In this document: positions 23,880 to 32,878 of the stretch, in pieces
Layout of the letters: each line of letters starts with the position of its first letter
Numbering within the stretch: position 1 is the first letter of the stretch
NCBI GenBank assembly: GCA_948500755.1
Contig: CAOOYH010000007.1
Location: 1 to 64,000 of the forward strand
Source: an uncultured Lactobacillus sp.
GTDB lineage: Bacteria > Bacillota > Bacilli > Lactobacillales > Lactobacillaceae
DNA: 64,000 nucleotides
Reading direction: 5' to 3'
Made by a program: the position numbers and the translations under genes
The notes under the pieces: model-generated
Told to the model about the DNA's origin: nothing
The model's input: the letters and a program-made list of their open reading frames with translations, nothing else
Databases searched by the model: none

Positions 23880-24319
23880 TAGATCACCTCAACAGTTCCG
23901 CCAGCGGCTTCAACTGCTTTTTTAGCAGCTTCAGAAGCTTTGTTAACCTTTACAGTTAACTTAACTTTTAATTCACCGTTAGCAAGTAACTTAACACCTG
24001 ATAATTCTTTCTTTACCAAGCCGTTTTCCTTAAGGTTTTCAATGGTTACTTCTGAACCATCTTCAAACTTGTTCAAATCGTCTAAATTAATGATTGCATA
24101 TTCTTTACGGTTAACATTATTGAAACCACGCTTAGGCATAGTTCTGAATAAAGGCATTTGTCCACCTTCAAAACCTAAACGAGTATGACCGCCTTGACGA
24201 GCTAATTGACCCTTTTGACCACGGCCAGAAGTTTTACCGTAACCACTTGAAGTACCACGACCAACACGTTTTCTTGCGCGACGTGAACCTTCAGCAGCAT
24301 GTAATTCATGAAGCTTCAT
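23879..24319 (-). CDS. rplO: 50S ribosomal protein L15
   Basis: L15 is a late-assembly protein near the peptidyl transferase centre. The glycine- and arginine-rich N-terminal extension (RVGRGTSSGYGKTSGRGQKG), the GGQMPLFRTMPKRGF segment and the globular C-terminal domain are complete. It has 146 residues. Its stop overlaps the secY start by one base. Confidence 0.97.
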   Translation of the reverse strand: MKLHELHAAEGSRRARKRVGRGTSSGYGKTSGRGQKGQLARQGGHTRLGFEGGQMPLFRTMPKRGFNNVNRKEYAIINLDDLNKFEDGSEVTIENLKENGLVKKELSGVKLLANGELKVKLTVKVNKASEAAKKAVEAAGGTVEVI

Positions 24320-24342
24320 TAAATCGGCACCTCCTTGATATT

Positions 24343-24528
24343 CTATTTATTAATCTCTTCAACAGAGATTAAGTGAGCAATTTTCATTAACGCACCACGG
24401 GTAGCAGCGTTATCTGGAAGAACAACGGTACTGCTTACTCTACCTAAACCAAGAGCTTTAACGATCTTTCTTTGGTTTGGTAGACGGTGGGCAACACTTC
24501 TAATTAAAGTAACTTTTAAATCAGTCAT
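24343..24528 (-). CDS. rpmD: 50S ribosomal protein L30
   Basis: This 61-residue protein of the large subunit has the LKVTLIRSVAHRLPNQRKIV opening and LGLGRVSSTVVLPD segment typical of the family. It lies between rpsE and rplO. Confidence 0.96.
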   Translation of the reverse strand: MTDLKVTLIRSVAHRLPNQRKIVKALGLGRVSSTVVLPDNAATRGALMKIAHLISVEEINK

Positions 24529-24539
24529 CTAAAATCTCC

Positions 24540-25049
24540 CTAATCTGCGCTCTTTACTTGGCGAAGCTTTTCAACTTCTTCACTAGTTCTAAGCTTCTTT
24601 AATCCATCAATAGTTGCACGAACAACGTTGATTGGAGTGTTGGAGCCTAGTGACTTAGAAGTAACATCTGAAATACCAGCCATATCCATAACGATACGTA
24701 CGGCACCACCAGCTGCAACTCCAGAACCAGCTTCAGCAGGCTTTAATAAAATGTTACCTGAACCATAGTGACCGATAACTTCATGAGGAATAGTAGTGCC
24801 AACTTTAGGAACGTTGATCATTTTCTTCTTACCATCCTCAACGGCTTTACGGATTGCTTCTGGGACTTCTTGAGCCTTACCAGTACCAAATCCTACACGA
24901 CCCTTTTTATCACCAACGACAACTAAAGCAGCAAATCTCATACGTTGTCCACCTTTAACAACCTTGGTGACACGATTAATAGCTACTAATTGATCTTCGA
25001 TATCGTCTTTGTTTCTACGATTATTGCGAGAATCGTTGCGGTTTGCCAT
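24540..25049 (-). CDS. rpsE: 30S ribosomal protein S5
   Basis: S5 helps decoding accuracy and sits near the mRNA entry site. The double-stranded-RNA-binding-like domain includes VVKGGQRMRFAALVVVGD and GRVGFGTGKAQEVPEAI. The C-terminal domain contains GSGVAAGGAVRIVMDMAGI. The N-terminus has an asparagine/arginine-rich extension (NRNDSRNNRRNKDD). It has 169 residues. Confidence 0.97.
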   Translation of the reverse strand: MANRNDSRNNRRNKDDIEDQLVAINRVTKVVKGGQRMRFAALVVVGDKKGRVGFGTGKAQEVPEAIRKAVEDGKKKMINVPKVGTTIPHEVIGHYGSGNILLKPAEAGSGVAAGGAVRIVMDMAGISDVTSKSLGSNTPINVVRATIDGLKKLRTSEEVEKLRQVKSAD

Positions 25050-25065
25050 CTGTTATTCTCCTTTC

Positions 25066-25425
25066 CTAGAATTCTAATCCGTTTTCACGTGCGGCATCTG
25101 CCAAAGCTGAAATACGGCCGTGGTATAAGTAACCACTTCTATCAAATACAACGTTTGAAATGTTTTTAGCTTTAGCTGCTTCAGCAATAGCTTTACCAAC
25201 AGCTGCAGCTTGATCTACTTTGTTTGCATCTTCTGATACAGTCTTATCCAAAGTTGAGGCACTTGCAAGCGTTACACCCGCTACGTCATCAATTAATTGA
25301 GCGTAGATGTTTTTGTTTGAACGAAAGATACTTAAGCGTGGGCGCTCAGCAGTACCAGAAATCTTACCACGAATACGTTTATGACGCTTTAAGCGTAATT
25401 TGTTTTTATCTGGTTTTGAAATCAC
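25066..25425 (-). CDS. rplR: 50S ribosomal protein L18
   Basis: L18 carries 5S rRNA into the large subunit. It has the basic start LRLKRHKRIRGKISGTAERP, then LSIFRSNKNIYAQLIDD and a C-terminal VVFDRSGYLYHGRISALAD. The start is a GTG. It has 119 residues. Confidence 0.97.
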   Translation of the reverse strand: MISKPDKNKLRLKRHKRIRGKISGTAERPRLSIFRSNKNIYAQLIDDVAGVTLASASTLDKTVSEDANKVDQAAAVGKAIAEAAKAKNISNVVFDRSGYLYHGRISALADAARENGLEF

Positions 25426-25451
25426 AATTTCACCTCAAAAATAATTAACTA

Positions 25452-25982
25452 TTACTTACCAGTCTTACCTTCCTTACGACGTACATATTCGTCAGTGTAA
25501 CGAATACCCTTACCCTTATAAGGTTCTGGTGGACGTACATCGCGGATTTCAGCTGCAAATTGACCAACATTTTGCTTAGAGATACCTTCTACTTCGATAT
25601 CAGTTGCTGAAGTTGTTTTTACAGAAACGCCTTCAGGAGCAGTCAATACAACTGGGTGAGAATAACCAACATTTAAAGTTAACTTGTTACCTTGAGCTTG
25701 TGCACGGTAACCAACACCAATTAACTTCAAAGTCTTCTTGTAACCATCAACTACACCTTCGATCATTGATGCCAAGTTAGCTCTTTCGGTACCGTGAAGA
25801 GCCTTATCACTTTCACTTGAACGAGTGAAGTTAATCTTACCATCTTCTTGATTGAAAGTAATCTTTGGATCAAAATATCTAGTTAATTCACCTTTTGGAC
25901 CCTTAACAGTAATGTCATCACCATTCTTAGTAACAGTGACACTGTCAGGGACTTCAATAGTCTTTAAACCAATACGACTCAT
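25452..25982 (-). CDS. rplF: 50S ribosomal protein L6
   Basis: L6 sits near the factor-binding site of the large subunit. Two repeated domains are visible, with GPKGELTRYF in the first. GYRAQAQGNKLTLNVGYSHPV and the terminal PPEPYKGKGIRYTDEYVRRK are in the second. It has 176 residues. Confidence 0.98.
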   Translation of the reverse strand: MSRIGLKTIEVPDSVTVTKNGDDITVKGPKGELTRYFDPKITFNQEDGKINFTRSSESDKALHGTERANLASMIEGVVDGYKKTLKLIGVGYRAQAQGNKLTLNVGYSHPVVLTAPEGVSVKTTSATDIEVEGISKQNVGQFAAEIRDVRPPEPYKGKGIRYTDEYVRRKEGKTGK

Positions 25983-26006
25983 TGAGTGTTCTCCTTTCTG
26001 TCAGAA

Positions 26007-26405
26007 TTACCAAACGTAGGCAATAACTTCGCCGCCAACGTTCTTTTGTCTAGCTTCTTTATCGGTAATTACACCAGCAGAAGTAGAAACGATGGCAATA
26101 CCTAAACCGTTAAGAACCTTAGGTAAGTCTTCAGCACTTACATAGTTTCTAAGACCTGGCTTAGAAATACGCTTTAAGCCTGAGATGACACGTTCTCCGT
26201 CTGGACCATATTTCAAGAAAATCTTGATAATACCTTGCTTGTTATCATCTGCAATTTCATAATCGCGAATGAAACCTTCATTCTTCAAAATTTCTGAAAT
26301 AGACTTCTTCATGTTTGATGCAGGAATTTCAACTGAATCATGCTTTGCCATGTTGGCATTTCTAATTCTAGTCAAGTAATCTGCGATCGGATCTGTCATG
26401 ACCAT
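26007..26405 (-). CDS. rpsH: 30S ribosomal protein S8
   Basis: S8 is a primary 16S rRNA binder in the central domain. It has TDPIADYLTRIRNANMAKHD at the start and GIAIVSTSAGVITDKEARQKN with a terminal AYVW. The first ATG is kept, because GGAGG is nine bases upstream and too far from the ATG two codons later. It has 132 residues. Confidence 0.97.
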   Translation of the reverse strand: MVMTDPIADYLTRIRNANMAKHDSVEIPASNMKKSISEILKNEGFIRDYEIADDNKQGIIKIFLKYGPDGERVISGLKRISKPGLRNYVSAEDLPKVLNGLGIAIVSTSAGVITDKEARQKNVGGEVIAYVW

Positions 26406-26430
26406 TTATGCTATCCTCCTAACCGTATTA

Positions 26431-26616
26431 CTACCAACTAGCCTTTTTAAGACCAGGGATTTGACCCTTGTGTGCTAATTCCTTTAAGCAAATACGGCAT
26501 AAACCGAACTTACGGTATACGGAGTGTGGACGACCACATCTCTCGCAACGTGTATATTCGCGTGAAGAGAATTTAGCAGGACGACGATTTCTAATTTTTT
26601 GTGATGTTTTAGCCAT
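26431..26616 (-). CDS. rpsN: 30S ribosomal protein S14, zinc-binding type
   Basis: This is the short S14 form with a zinc site formed by CERCGRPH and CRICLKEL (two CxxC pairs), 61 residues in total. Bacteria often also carry a zinc-free paralogue elsewhere, used when zinc is scarce. It lies in the usual rplE-rpsN-rpsH order. Confidence 0.97.
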   Translation of the reverse strand: MAKTSQKIRNRRPAKFSSREYTRCERCGRPHSVYRKFGLCRICLKELAHKGQIPGLKKASW

Positions 26617-26628
26617 TAATGTCCTCCA

Positions 26629-27171
26629 TTATTTTGCAAACGGCATACCAAATTGACCTAAAAGTTCACGAGCTTCTTCATCAGTGTTGGCAGTAGTAAC
26701 GATAACAACATCTAAACCTCTAGTACGGTTTACCTTATCGAAATCGATTTCTGGGAAAATCAATTGTTCCTTGATACCCAAAGTGTAGTTACCACGACCA
26801 TCGAATGAACGAGTTGAAACACCGCGGAAGTCACGAACACGTGGAAGAGAAACATTGATTAACTTGTACAAGAAGTCGTACATTCTATCGCCTCTAAGGG
26901 TTACCTTAGCACCGATAGACATACCTTCACGTAAACGGAAGTTAGCGATTGATTTCTTAGCCTTAGTAATTAATGGCTTTTGACCTGAGATCAAAGTCAA
27001 TTCTTCAACTGCTTCGTCTAAGTTCTTAGCGTTGGAAACAGCATCACCAACACCCATGTTCAATACGATCTTGTCGATCTTTGGTACTTGCATAATTGAA
27101 TCGTAGTTAAACTTTTCTTGTAATGCAGGAACTACATTTTCTTTGTAATCTTGAGCTAAATAACTTGCCAT
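26629..27171 (-). CDS. rplE: 50S ribosomal protein L5
   Basis: L5 binds 5S rRNA and contacts the P-site tRNA. It has KIVLNMGVGDAVSNAK, TKAKKSIANFRLREGM and LPRVRDFRGVSTRSFDGRG. It has 180 residues and ends GQFGMPFAK. Confidence 0.98.
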   Translation of the reverse strand: MASYLAQDYKENVVPALQEKFNYDSIMQVPKIDKIVLNMGVGDAVSNAKNLDEAVEELTLISGQKPLITKAKKSIANFRLREGMSIGAKVTLRGDRMYDFLYKLINVSLPRVRDFRGVSTRSFDGRGNYTLGIKEQLIFPEIDFDKVNRTRGLDVVIVTTANTDEEARELLGQFGMPFAK

Positions 27172-27185
27172 TTGTGTCCTCCCCT

Positions 27186-27422
27186 CTACTTCTTATCTTC
27201 TGCCTTTGAAATTACTTTAACGTTTGATGCGTGGATTGAACCTTCTGATTCAACTACTCCACCATTAGCATCAGTTTGTGAAGGCTTTTGGTGTTTCTTA
27301 ATCATGTTTACGCCTTTAACAACCACACGGTTCTTCTTAACGTTAACAGAAAGAACAGTACCTTCTTTACCTTTATCTTTTCCGGCAATAACTTTTACCT
27401 TGTCACCAGTTTTAACAAACAT
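27186..27422 (-). CDS. rplX: 50S ribosomal protein L24
   Basis: This is an assembly initiator for the large subunit. It opens with the KOW motif KTGDKVKVIAGKDKGKEGTV. The 78-residue length is short but within the family's range. It lies between rplN and rplE. Confidence 0.96.
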   Translation of the reverse strand: MFVKTGDKVKVIAGKDKGKEGTVLSVNVKKNRVVVKGVNMIKKHQKPSQTDANGGVVESEGSIHASNVKVISKAEDKK

Positions 27423-27441
27423 CAGTGCACCTCACTAACAA

Positions 27442-27810
27442 TTATAAAACTTCAGGAGCAAGAGAAACGATCTTCATAAAGTCGTTCTCACGCAACTCAC
27501 GTGCAACTGGCCCAAAGATACGAGTACCACGTGGGCTCTTATCTGCATTAATAACTACGCCAGCGTTTTCGTCAAATTTGATGTATGAACCATCTTCACG
27601 ACGTGCGCCTGATTTTGTTCTAACAATGACAGCTTTTACGACGTCACCTTTTTTGACAACGCCACCTGGTGTTGCTTGTTTAACAGTAGCTACTACGATG
27701 TCACCGATGTTACCGGTCTTACGCTTAGAACCACCTAAGACTCTAATAACCAAAAGTTCTCTAGCACCAGAGTTATCAGCAACCTTTAAACGAGATTCGT
27801 TTTGAATCAC
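27442..27810 (-). CDS. rplN: 50S ribosomal protein L14
   Basis: L14 contributes to an intersubunit bridge. It has ESRLKVADNSGARELLVIRV, RRDGSYIKF-like REDGSYIKFDENAGVVIN and the FGPVARELRENDFMKIVSLAPEVL ending. It has 122 residues. Confidence 0.98.
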   Translation of the reverse strand: MIQNESRLKVADNSGARELLVIRVLGGSKRKTGNIGDIVVATVKQATPGGVVKKGDVVKAVIVRTKSGARREDGSYIKFDENAGVVINADKSPRGTRIFGPVARELRENDFMKIVSLAPEVL

Positions 27811-27842
27811 TGTATAATCCTCCCCTCACTAAATCCGCAAAA

Positions 27843-28109
27843 TTAAACAGATTTCTTAACGATCTTAACTAAACGGAAGCGTTTTGTACGAGATAATGGA
27901 CGGGTTTCCATGATACGAACAGTATCGCCAACTTTAGCTTCATTATTTTCGTCTTGTGCATAGTATTTCTTTGAATACTTAATACGCTTGTTGTAAACAG
28001 GGTGGTTCTTGTAAGTATCAACAACAACAGTAATAGTCTTGTCCATCTTATCAGAAACTACACGACCTTGATATACGTGACGACGATTTCTTTCGTTTGA
28101 TTCGCTCAA
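27843..28109 (-). CDS. rpsQ: 30S ribosomal protein S17
   Basis: S17 is a primary 16S rRNA binder with an OB fold. It has YQGRVVSDKMDKTITVVVD, HPVYNKRIKYSKKYYAQDE and the ETRPLSRTKRFRLVKIV ending. It has 88 residues. Confidence 0.97.
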   Translation of the reverse strand: MSESNERNRRHVYQGRVVSDKMDKTITVVVDTYKNHPVYNKRIKYSKKYYAQDENNEAKVGDTVRIMETRPLSRTKRFRLVKIVKKSV

Positions 28110-28127
28110 GTTAATAGCTCCCTTCCA

Positions 28128-28325
28128 CTAATTTTCTTCTAATGCTTTTTCGCTAAGAATTGTCTTAATTCTTGCGATATTCTTACGGACTTTGTTCAAG
28201 CGAGCGGTATTTTCTAATTGACCCGTTGCTTGTTGGAAACGCAAATTGAAGAGTTCTTCTTTATATTGCTTTTCTTTTTCTAACATTTGATCAGTGGTTA
28301 ATGATCTGATATCTTTAGCCTTCAT
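28128..28325 (-). CDS. rpmC: 50S ribosomal protein L29
   Basis: L29 sits at the polypeptide exit and helps dock trigger factor and SRP. The start is the ATG of MKAKDIRSL, with AGGTGG eight bases upstream, giving 65 residues and an 11-base overlap with the end of rplP. The helical hairpin contains LFNLRFQQATGQLENTARL. Confidence 0.96.
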   Translation of the reverse strand: MKAKDIRSLTTDQMLEKEKQYKEELFNLRFQQATGQLENTARLNKVRKNIARIKTILSEKALEEN

Positions 28326-28755
28326 TAGAATTGCCACCTACTTCCGAACTTTTAGTCACAAATTTAGTCTTGATTGGCAACTTAGTTGAAGCAAGTCTTA
28401 AAGCTTCACGAGCAACTTCTTCAGAAACGCCACCAATTTCAAATAAAATCTTTTCTCTCTTAACTACAGCTACCCAACCAGCTGGTGCACCTTTACCTGA
28501 ACCCATACGTACACCTACACCTTTAGCAGTGTATGACTTTTGAGGGAAAATTCTAATCCAAACTTTACCGCCACGCTTCATGTAACGAGTCATAGCTACA
28601 CGAGCAGCTTCGATTTGACGGTTAGTAATCCAATGTGATTCGAGGGCTTGTAAACCATATTCACCAAAGGCAATGGTCTTACCACCTTTAGCAGCACCAC
28701 GCATCTTACCACGGAATTCACGACGGTGTTTTACTCGTTTTGGTACTAAAGGCAT
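28315..28755 (-). CDS. rplP: 50S ribosomal protein L16
   Basis: L16 contacts the A-site tRNA and organises the 23S rRNA centre. It has LVPKRVKHRREFRGKMRG at the start, then RVAMTRYMKRGGKVWIRIFP-like residues and GSGKGAPAGWVAVVK. It has 146 residues. Confidence 0.97.
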   Translation of the reverse strand: MPLVPKRVKHRREFRGKMRGAAKGGKTIAFGEYGLQALESHWITNRQIEAARVAMTRYMKRGGKVWIRIFPQKSYTAKGVGVRMGSGKGAPAGWVAVVKREKILFEIGGVSEEVAREALRLASTKLPIKTKFVTKSSEVGGNSNEG

Positions 28756-29429
28756 TACTTATTTCCTCCCTTCGCTGGCTTTGAAGCATTCTTATTCTTA
28801 CGAGTAGGCAATACTTCGCCACGGTTGATCCATACTTGGACACCAATTTCACCATAAGTAGTGAATGCATTTACCCAAGCATAATCAATATCAGCTCTTA
28901 AAGTTTGTAATGGAACACGTCCTTCTGTGTGCCATTCTCTTCTTGCCATGTCGGCACCGTTCAAACGACCTGAAGTTTGAACCTTAATACCCTTAGCACC
29001 GGCACGCATAGATCTTTGAGTAGCTTGACGCATAGCACGTCTGAAAGCAATACGAGCTTCAAGTTGACGAGCAATACTATCAGCAACTAATTTTGCATCA
29101 AGATCTGGCTTCTTAATTTCAACAATATTAATATGAACTTGCTTATTAGTCAAGGCATTTAATTGCTTTCTAAGGGCTTCAACTTCAGAACCACCCTTAC
29201 CAATTACCATACCTGGCTTTGAAGTATGAATAGAAATGTTAATTCTATTAGCTGCACGTTCAATTTCTACAGTGGAAACAGAGGCATCCTTTAATTTTTC
29301 TGAAATAAACTTTCTAATCTTAAGGTCTTCATTTAAGGTTTCCTTGTATCCTCTGTCAGCATACCATTTTGATTCCCAATCACGGATTACGCCGAGACGA
29401 AAACCATTTGGGTTAATCTTTTGACCCAT
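28755..29429 (-). CDS. rpsC: 30S ribosomal protein S3
   Basis: S3 lies at the mRNA entry channel. The KH domain has SKPGMVIGKGGSEVEAL, and the C-terminal domain contains AKGIKVQTSGRLNGADMARR. It opens GQKINPNGFRLGVIRDWESKW. It has 224 residues. Its stop overlaps the rplP start by one base. Confidence 0.98.
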   Translation of the reverse strand: MGQKINPNGFRLGVIRDWESKWYADRGYKETLNEDLKIRKFISEKLKDASVSTVEIERAANRINISIHTSKPGMVIGKGGSEVEALRKQLNALTNKQVHINIVEIKKPDLDAKLVADSIARQLEARIAFRRAMRQATQRSMRAGAKGIKVQTSGRLNGADMARREWHTEGRVPLQTLRADIDYAWVNAFTTYGEIGVQVWINRGEVLPTRKNKNASKPAKGGNK

Positions 29430-29442
29430 TAATATACCTCCC

Positions 29443-29796
29443 TTAATCGTTCTTTTCTGAAACTACTACAACCACGTGGCTAGTTCTCTTGTTAATTGGA
29501 GAAGCCATACCCTTGGCACGTGGACGGAATCTCTTCAAAGTTGCACCTTCATTTACGTAAGCTTCAGATACGTAAAGGTTAGCACTTTCAAGATCATAGT
29601 TGTGTTCTGCGTTAGCAATAGCTGAACGAAGAACCTTTTCAACGATTGGGGAAGCAGCTCTAGGCGTAAATTCCAAGATTGCTAATGCTTCAGCAACGCT
29701 CTTGCCACGAATTAAATCTACTACTAAGCGAGCTTTTCTAGGAGCGATGCGAACAGTTCTTGCTTCAGCCTTAGCTGAACTAATTTGTTCTGCCAT
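29443..29796 (-). CDS. rplV: 50S ribosomal protein L22
   Basis: L22 lines the exit tunnel, and its long hairpin loop holds macrolide-sensitive residues. It has RIAPRKARLVVDLIRGKSVAEA and the loop ATLKRFRPRAKGMASPINKRTSH. I see no insertion or deletion in the loop. It has 117 residues. Confidence 0.97.
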   Translation of the reverse strand: MAEQISSAKAEARTVRIAPRKARLVVDLIRGKSVAEALAILEFTPRAASPIVEKVLRSAIANAEHNYDLESANLYVSEAYVNEGATLKRFRPRAKGMASPINKRTSHVVVVVSEKND

Positions 29797-29815
29797 TTAG
29801 ATGTTTCTCCTTCCT

Positions 29816-30100
29816 CTAAGCCTTTCCTGTGGCTTTATCATCGGTGCTTCTGTGTCCATGGAAAGTTCTAGTTGGAACAAATTCACCTAATTTATGACCA
29901 ACCATGTCTTCAGTAATGTAAACTGGGACATGTTTTCTACCATCGTAAACAGCTATAGTCAAACCAACAAAGGAAGGGAAAATAGTTGAACGACGTGACC
30001 AAGTCTTAATAACTTGTTTCTTGTCTGCATCTTGTTGAGCATCAACCTTCTTTAATAAGGATGCGTCAGCAAAAGGACCTTTTTTAATACTACGGCTCAT
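29816..30100 (-). CDS. rpsS: 30S ribosomal protein S19
   Basis: S19 pairs with S13 in the small-subunit head. It has SRSIKKGPFADASLLKK, RRSTIFPSFVGLTIAVYDGR and HKLGEFVPTRTFHGH. It has 94 residues. Confidence 0.98.
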   Translation of the reverse strand: MSRSIKKGPFADASLLKKVDAQQDADKKQVIKTWSRRSTIFPSFVGLTIAVYDGRKHVPVYITEDMVGHKLGEFVPTRTFHGHRSTDDKATGKA

Positions 30101-30118
30101 TAATTAACCCTCCTTCTA

Positions 30119-30955
30119 TTACTTGCTACCTTTACGGTGACGAATGATTAACTTCTCGCTAGCCTTCTTAGCATCTCTAGTCTTGATACCACGAGCCTTC
30201 TTACCCCATGGAGTCATAGGTTGTGGACGACCAACAGGTGCCTTACCTTCACCACCACCATGTGGGTGATCGTTAGGGTTCATTACAGAACCACGTGATT
30301 GTGGACGCTTGCCCAACCAACGGCTACGACCAGCTTTACCTAATTGAATTAATGAGTGTTGTTCATTACCAACAGTACCGATAGTTGCACGGCATGATGA
30401 CAAGATCTTACGAACTTCGCCACTTTGTAATCTTACTAAAGTGTAGTTACCATCATTGCCTAAAACTTGTGCACCAGCACCAGCACTTCTCACAAGTTGG
30501 CCACCCTTACCAGGCTTTAATTCAATATTGTGAATTGAAGTACCAGTAGGAATATTCTTTAATGGTAAAGTATTACCTGGCTTAATATCTACATTTTCAC
30601 CAGATTCAACTACAGCACCAACTTTTAAGCCCTTAGGTGCTAAAATGTAAGCCTTAACACCATCAGTGTAGTGAAGTAAAGCAATGTTAGCAGTTCTATT
30701 TGGATCATATTCGATTGCCTTAACAACTGCTTTTGCATTATCCTTATTACGCTTAAAATCAATAATACGGTACTTTTGCTTGTGACCACCACCACGGTGT
30801 CTACTTGTAATATGACCGTATGAGTTACGACCTGCAGTGTGTGATTGTGATTCAAGCAAGGTACGTTCTGGCTTGCTCTTAGTAATCTCAGCAAAGTCGG
30901 AAGAAGTCATATTACGGCGACCATTTGTGGTTGGCTTATAAACTTTAATAGCCAA
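30119..30955 (-). CDS. rplB: 50S ribosomal protein L2
   Basis: L2 is a large-subunit core protein needed for peptidyl transferase assembly. It has the HITSRHRGGGHKQKYRIIDF motif, AGAGAQVLG and the C-terminal VMNPNDHPHGGGEGKAPVGR with the functionally important histidine. It has 278 residues. Confidence 0.98.
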   Translation of the reverse strand: MAIKVYKPTTNGRRNMTSSDFAEITKSKPERTLLESQSHTAGRNSYGHITSRHRGGGHKQKYRIIDFKRNKDNAKAVVKAIEYDPNRTANIALLHYTDGVKAYILAPKGLKVGAVVESGENVDIKPGNTLPLKNIPTGTSIHNIELKPGKGGQLVRSAGAGAQVLGNDGNYTLVRLQSGEVRKILSSCRATIGTVGNEQHSLIQLGKAGRSRWLGKRPQSRGSVMNPNDHPHGGGEGKAPVGRPQPMTPWGKKARGIKTRDAKKASEKLIIRHRKGSK

Positions 30956-30970
30956 TTGACTGACCTCCTA

Positions 30971-31276
30971 TTACTTGTTGTCTTCTTTATTTTCGTCTTG
31001 GAAAATCTTAATGTCGTTTGAGTCGTTAGTTAAAGTAACGATAGCCTTTCTACGGCGAGCAGTTTTACCAAAGTAACGACCAACACGCTTATCCTTGCCG
31101 CGAACGTTCATAATGTTTACGCTCTTAACCTTTACATCAAAGATTTCTTCAACAGCATTACGAACTTGAGTCTTGGTAGCAGTTAAGAGCACGTCAAAGG
31201 TGTACTTCTTATCATCCATCAAGTTCGTAGACTTTTCGGTAATGACAGGTCTTAAAATGATATCACGTGCATCCAT
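30971..31276 (-). CDS. rplW: 50S ribosomal protein L23
   Basis: L23 is the exit-site dock for trigger factor and SRP. It has ILRPVITEKSTNLMDDKKYTF and MNVRGKDKRVGRYFGKTARRRKAIVTL. It has 101 residues. Its ATG overlaps the rplD stop (TAATG). Confidence 0.97.
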   Translation of the reverse strand: MDARDIILRPVITEKSTNLMDDKKYTFDVLLTATKTQVRNAVEEIFDVKVKSVNIMNVRGKDKRVGRYFGKTARRRKAIVTLTNDSNDIKIFQDENKEDNK

Positions 31277-31893
31277 TAAGCCAATACCTCCTCAATCTTC
31301 TTCACAGCATCTTGAGTTAAGATTAACTTGTCAAAGTTAACTGCATCTTCAACATTTAAGCCGTTAACTGGAACAACCTTAACATTAGTTAAATTTCTAG
31401 CAGAAAGTTGTACGTTTTCGTCGTCAGAAACAACTAAAACCTTGCCTTCAAGCTTTAAGTTAGTCAACATTGAAACTAATTCTTTAGTCTTCGGAGCTGA
31501 CATAGTCAACTTATCCAATACAACTAAATCATTGTCAATTAACTTTTGGGAAAGAACTGACTTAATAGCCAAACGACGTTGCTTTCTTGGCATTGAGTAT
31601 GCGTATGAACGTGGAGTTGGTCCAAATACAACACCACCACCACGCCATTGTGGTGATCTGATAGAACCTTGACGAGCACGACCTGTACCCTTTTGTCTCC
31701 AAGGCTTCTTACCACCGCCACGAACGGCAGATCTGTTCTTAACTTTTGAAGTACCTTGACGCTTACCAGCTCTTTGTCTAATAATTGCGTCAAATACAAC
31801 ACTTTCATTAGGTTCGATACCAAAAACGCTATCGTTTAAAGTAACTTCACCAGAATCCTTACCGTTTTGATCAATAAGTTTTAAATTAGCCAT
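31276..31893 (-). CDS. rplD: 50S ribosomal protein L4
   Basis: L4 lines the exit tunnel and in several bacteria represses its own operon by binding the leader RNA. The tunnel loop has GGGKKPWRQKGTGRARQGSIR and RSPQWRGGGVVFGP. It has 205 residues. It may act on the leader at 32879-33036. Confidence 0.97.
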   Translation of the reverse strand: MANLKLIDQNGKDSGEVTLNDSVFGIEPNESVVFDAIIRQRAGKRQGTSKVKNRSAVRGGGKKPWRQKGTGRARQGSIRSPQWRGGGVVFGPTPRSYAYSMPRKQRRLAIKSVLSQKLIDNDLVVLDKLTMSAPKTKELVSMLTNLKLEGKVLVVSDDENVQLSARNLTNVKVVPVNGLNVEDAVNFDKLILTQDAVKKIEEVLA

Positions 31894-31907
31894 TCTAGTC
31901 CTCCTTC

Positions 31908-32546
31908 CTATTTATCAGCTTTTACAGCCTTTGAAGCAGACTTAACAGTGATTAATGAATTCTTAGCACCTGGAACGTTACCCTTGATCATTAATACGTT
32001 CTTATCTGCAACAACTTTTTCAATTACTAAGTTTTCAATGGTAACTTGCTTTACACCCATGTGACCTGGCAAACGCTTGCCCTTTGGTACACGGTTAATA
32101 ATTGAACCCATTGAACCAGGAATTCTGTGGTATCTTGAACCGTGAGTTTCTGGTCCTCTTGATTGGCCCCAACGCTTAATGTTACCTTGGTATCCATGAC
32201 CTCTTGTAGTACCAGTAACGTCTACGACGTCACCTTCCTTAAATGTATCCACAGTGACTTCTGAGCCTACTTCGTAATCCTTAAGCTCAACACCGCGAAT
32301 TTCTCGAATGAAGCGCTTAGGTGAAGTCTTTGCTTTTGCAGCATGACCTTGTTCTGGTTTGTTGCTCAATACTTCACGCTTGTCTTGGTAACCTAATTGA
32401 ACTGCTTCGTAACCATCTGATTCGACAGTCTTAACTTGCATAACAACGTTAGGAGTTGCTTCAACAACAGTTACAGGAACAAGGATACCATCTTTAGTAA
32501 AGATTTGAGTCATACCAACTTTTCTTCCTAAGATTCCTTTGGTCAT
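31908..32546 (-). CDS. rplC: 50S ribosomal protein L3
   Basis: L3 initiates assembly of the large subunit and its loop reaches the peptidyl transferase centre. It has GILGRKVGMTQIFTKDG, RGHGYQGNIKRWGQSRGPETHGS and GSMGSIINRVPKGKRLPGHMG. It has 212 residues. Confidence 0.98.
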   Translation of the reverse strand: MTKGILGRKVGMTQIFTKDGILVPVTVVEATPNVVMQVKTVESDGYEAVQLGYQDKREVLSNKPEQGHAAKAKTSPKRFIREIRGVELKDYEVGSEVTVDTFKEGDVVDVTGTTRGHGYQGNIKRWGQSRGPETHGSRYHRIPGSMGSIINRVPKGKRLPGHMGVKQVTIENLVIEKVVADKNVLMIKGNVPGAKNSLITVKSASKAVKADK

Positions 32547-32569
32547 GTTTACACCTCTTTCTATTTAAA

Positions 32570-32878
32570 TTACAATTTAATTTCGATATCTACACCGCTT
32601 GGAAGATCAAGCTTCATTAATGAATCAACAGTCTTAGGTGTTGGATTCAAAATATCAATTAAACGCTTATGTGTACGCATTTCGAACTGTTCACGTGAGT
32701 CCTTGTTCACGTGTGGTGAACGAAGAACAGTGTATAAAGTTCTTTCTGTTGGAAGAGGAACTGGACCTGAAATTTCTGCTCCAGTTCTCTTTGCAGTAGC
32801 TACGATCTTAGCAGCTGATTCATCGAGAATACCATGTTCGTAAGACTTTAGTCTAATACGAATTGATTGACTTGCCAT
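32570..32878 (-). CDS. rpsJ: 30S ribosomal protein S10
   Basis: S10 is a small-subunit head protein that also partners NusB in antitermination. It has SIRIRLKSYEHGILDESA, PLPTERTLYTVLRSPHVNKDSREQFEMRTHKRLIDI in sections, and ends DLPSGVDIEIKL. It has 102 residues and is the first gene of the long operon. A 160-base leader and a strong promoter precede it. Confidence 0.98.
   Translation of the reverse strand: MASQSIRIRLKSYEHGILDESAAKIVATAKRTGAEISGPVPLPTERTLYTVLRSPHVNKDSREQFEMRTHKRLIDILNPTPKTVDSLMKLDLPSGVDIEIKL

Noticed and set aside
27425..27805. 126-codon rightward frame opposite rplN
   Set aside because: It is the antisense shadow of a highly conserved ribosomal gene and has no ribosome binding site or family resemblance.
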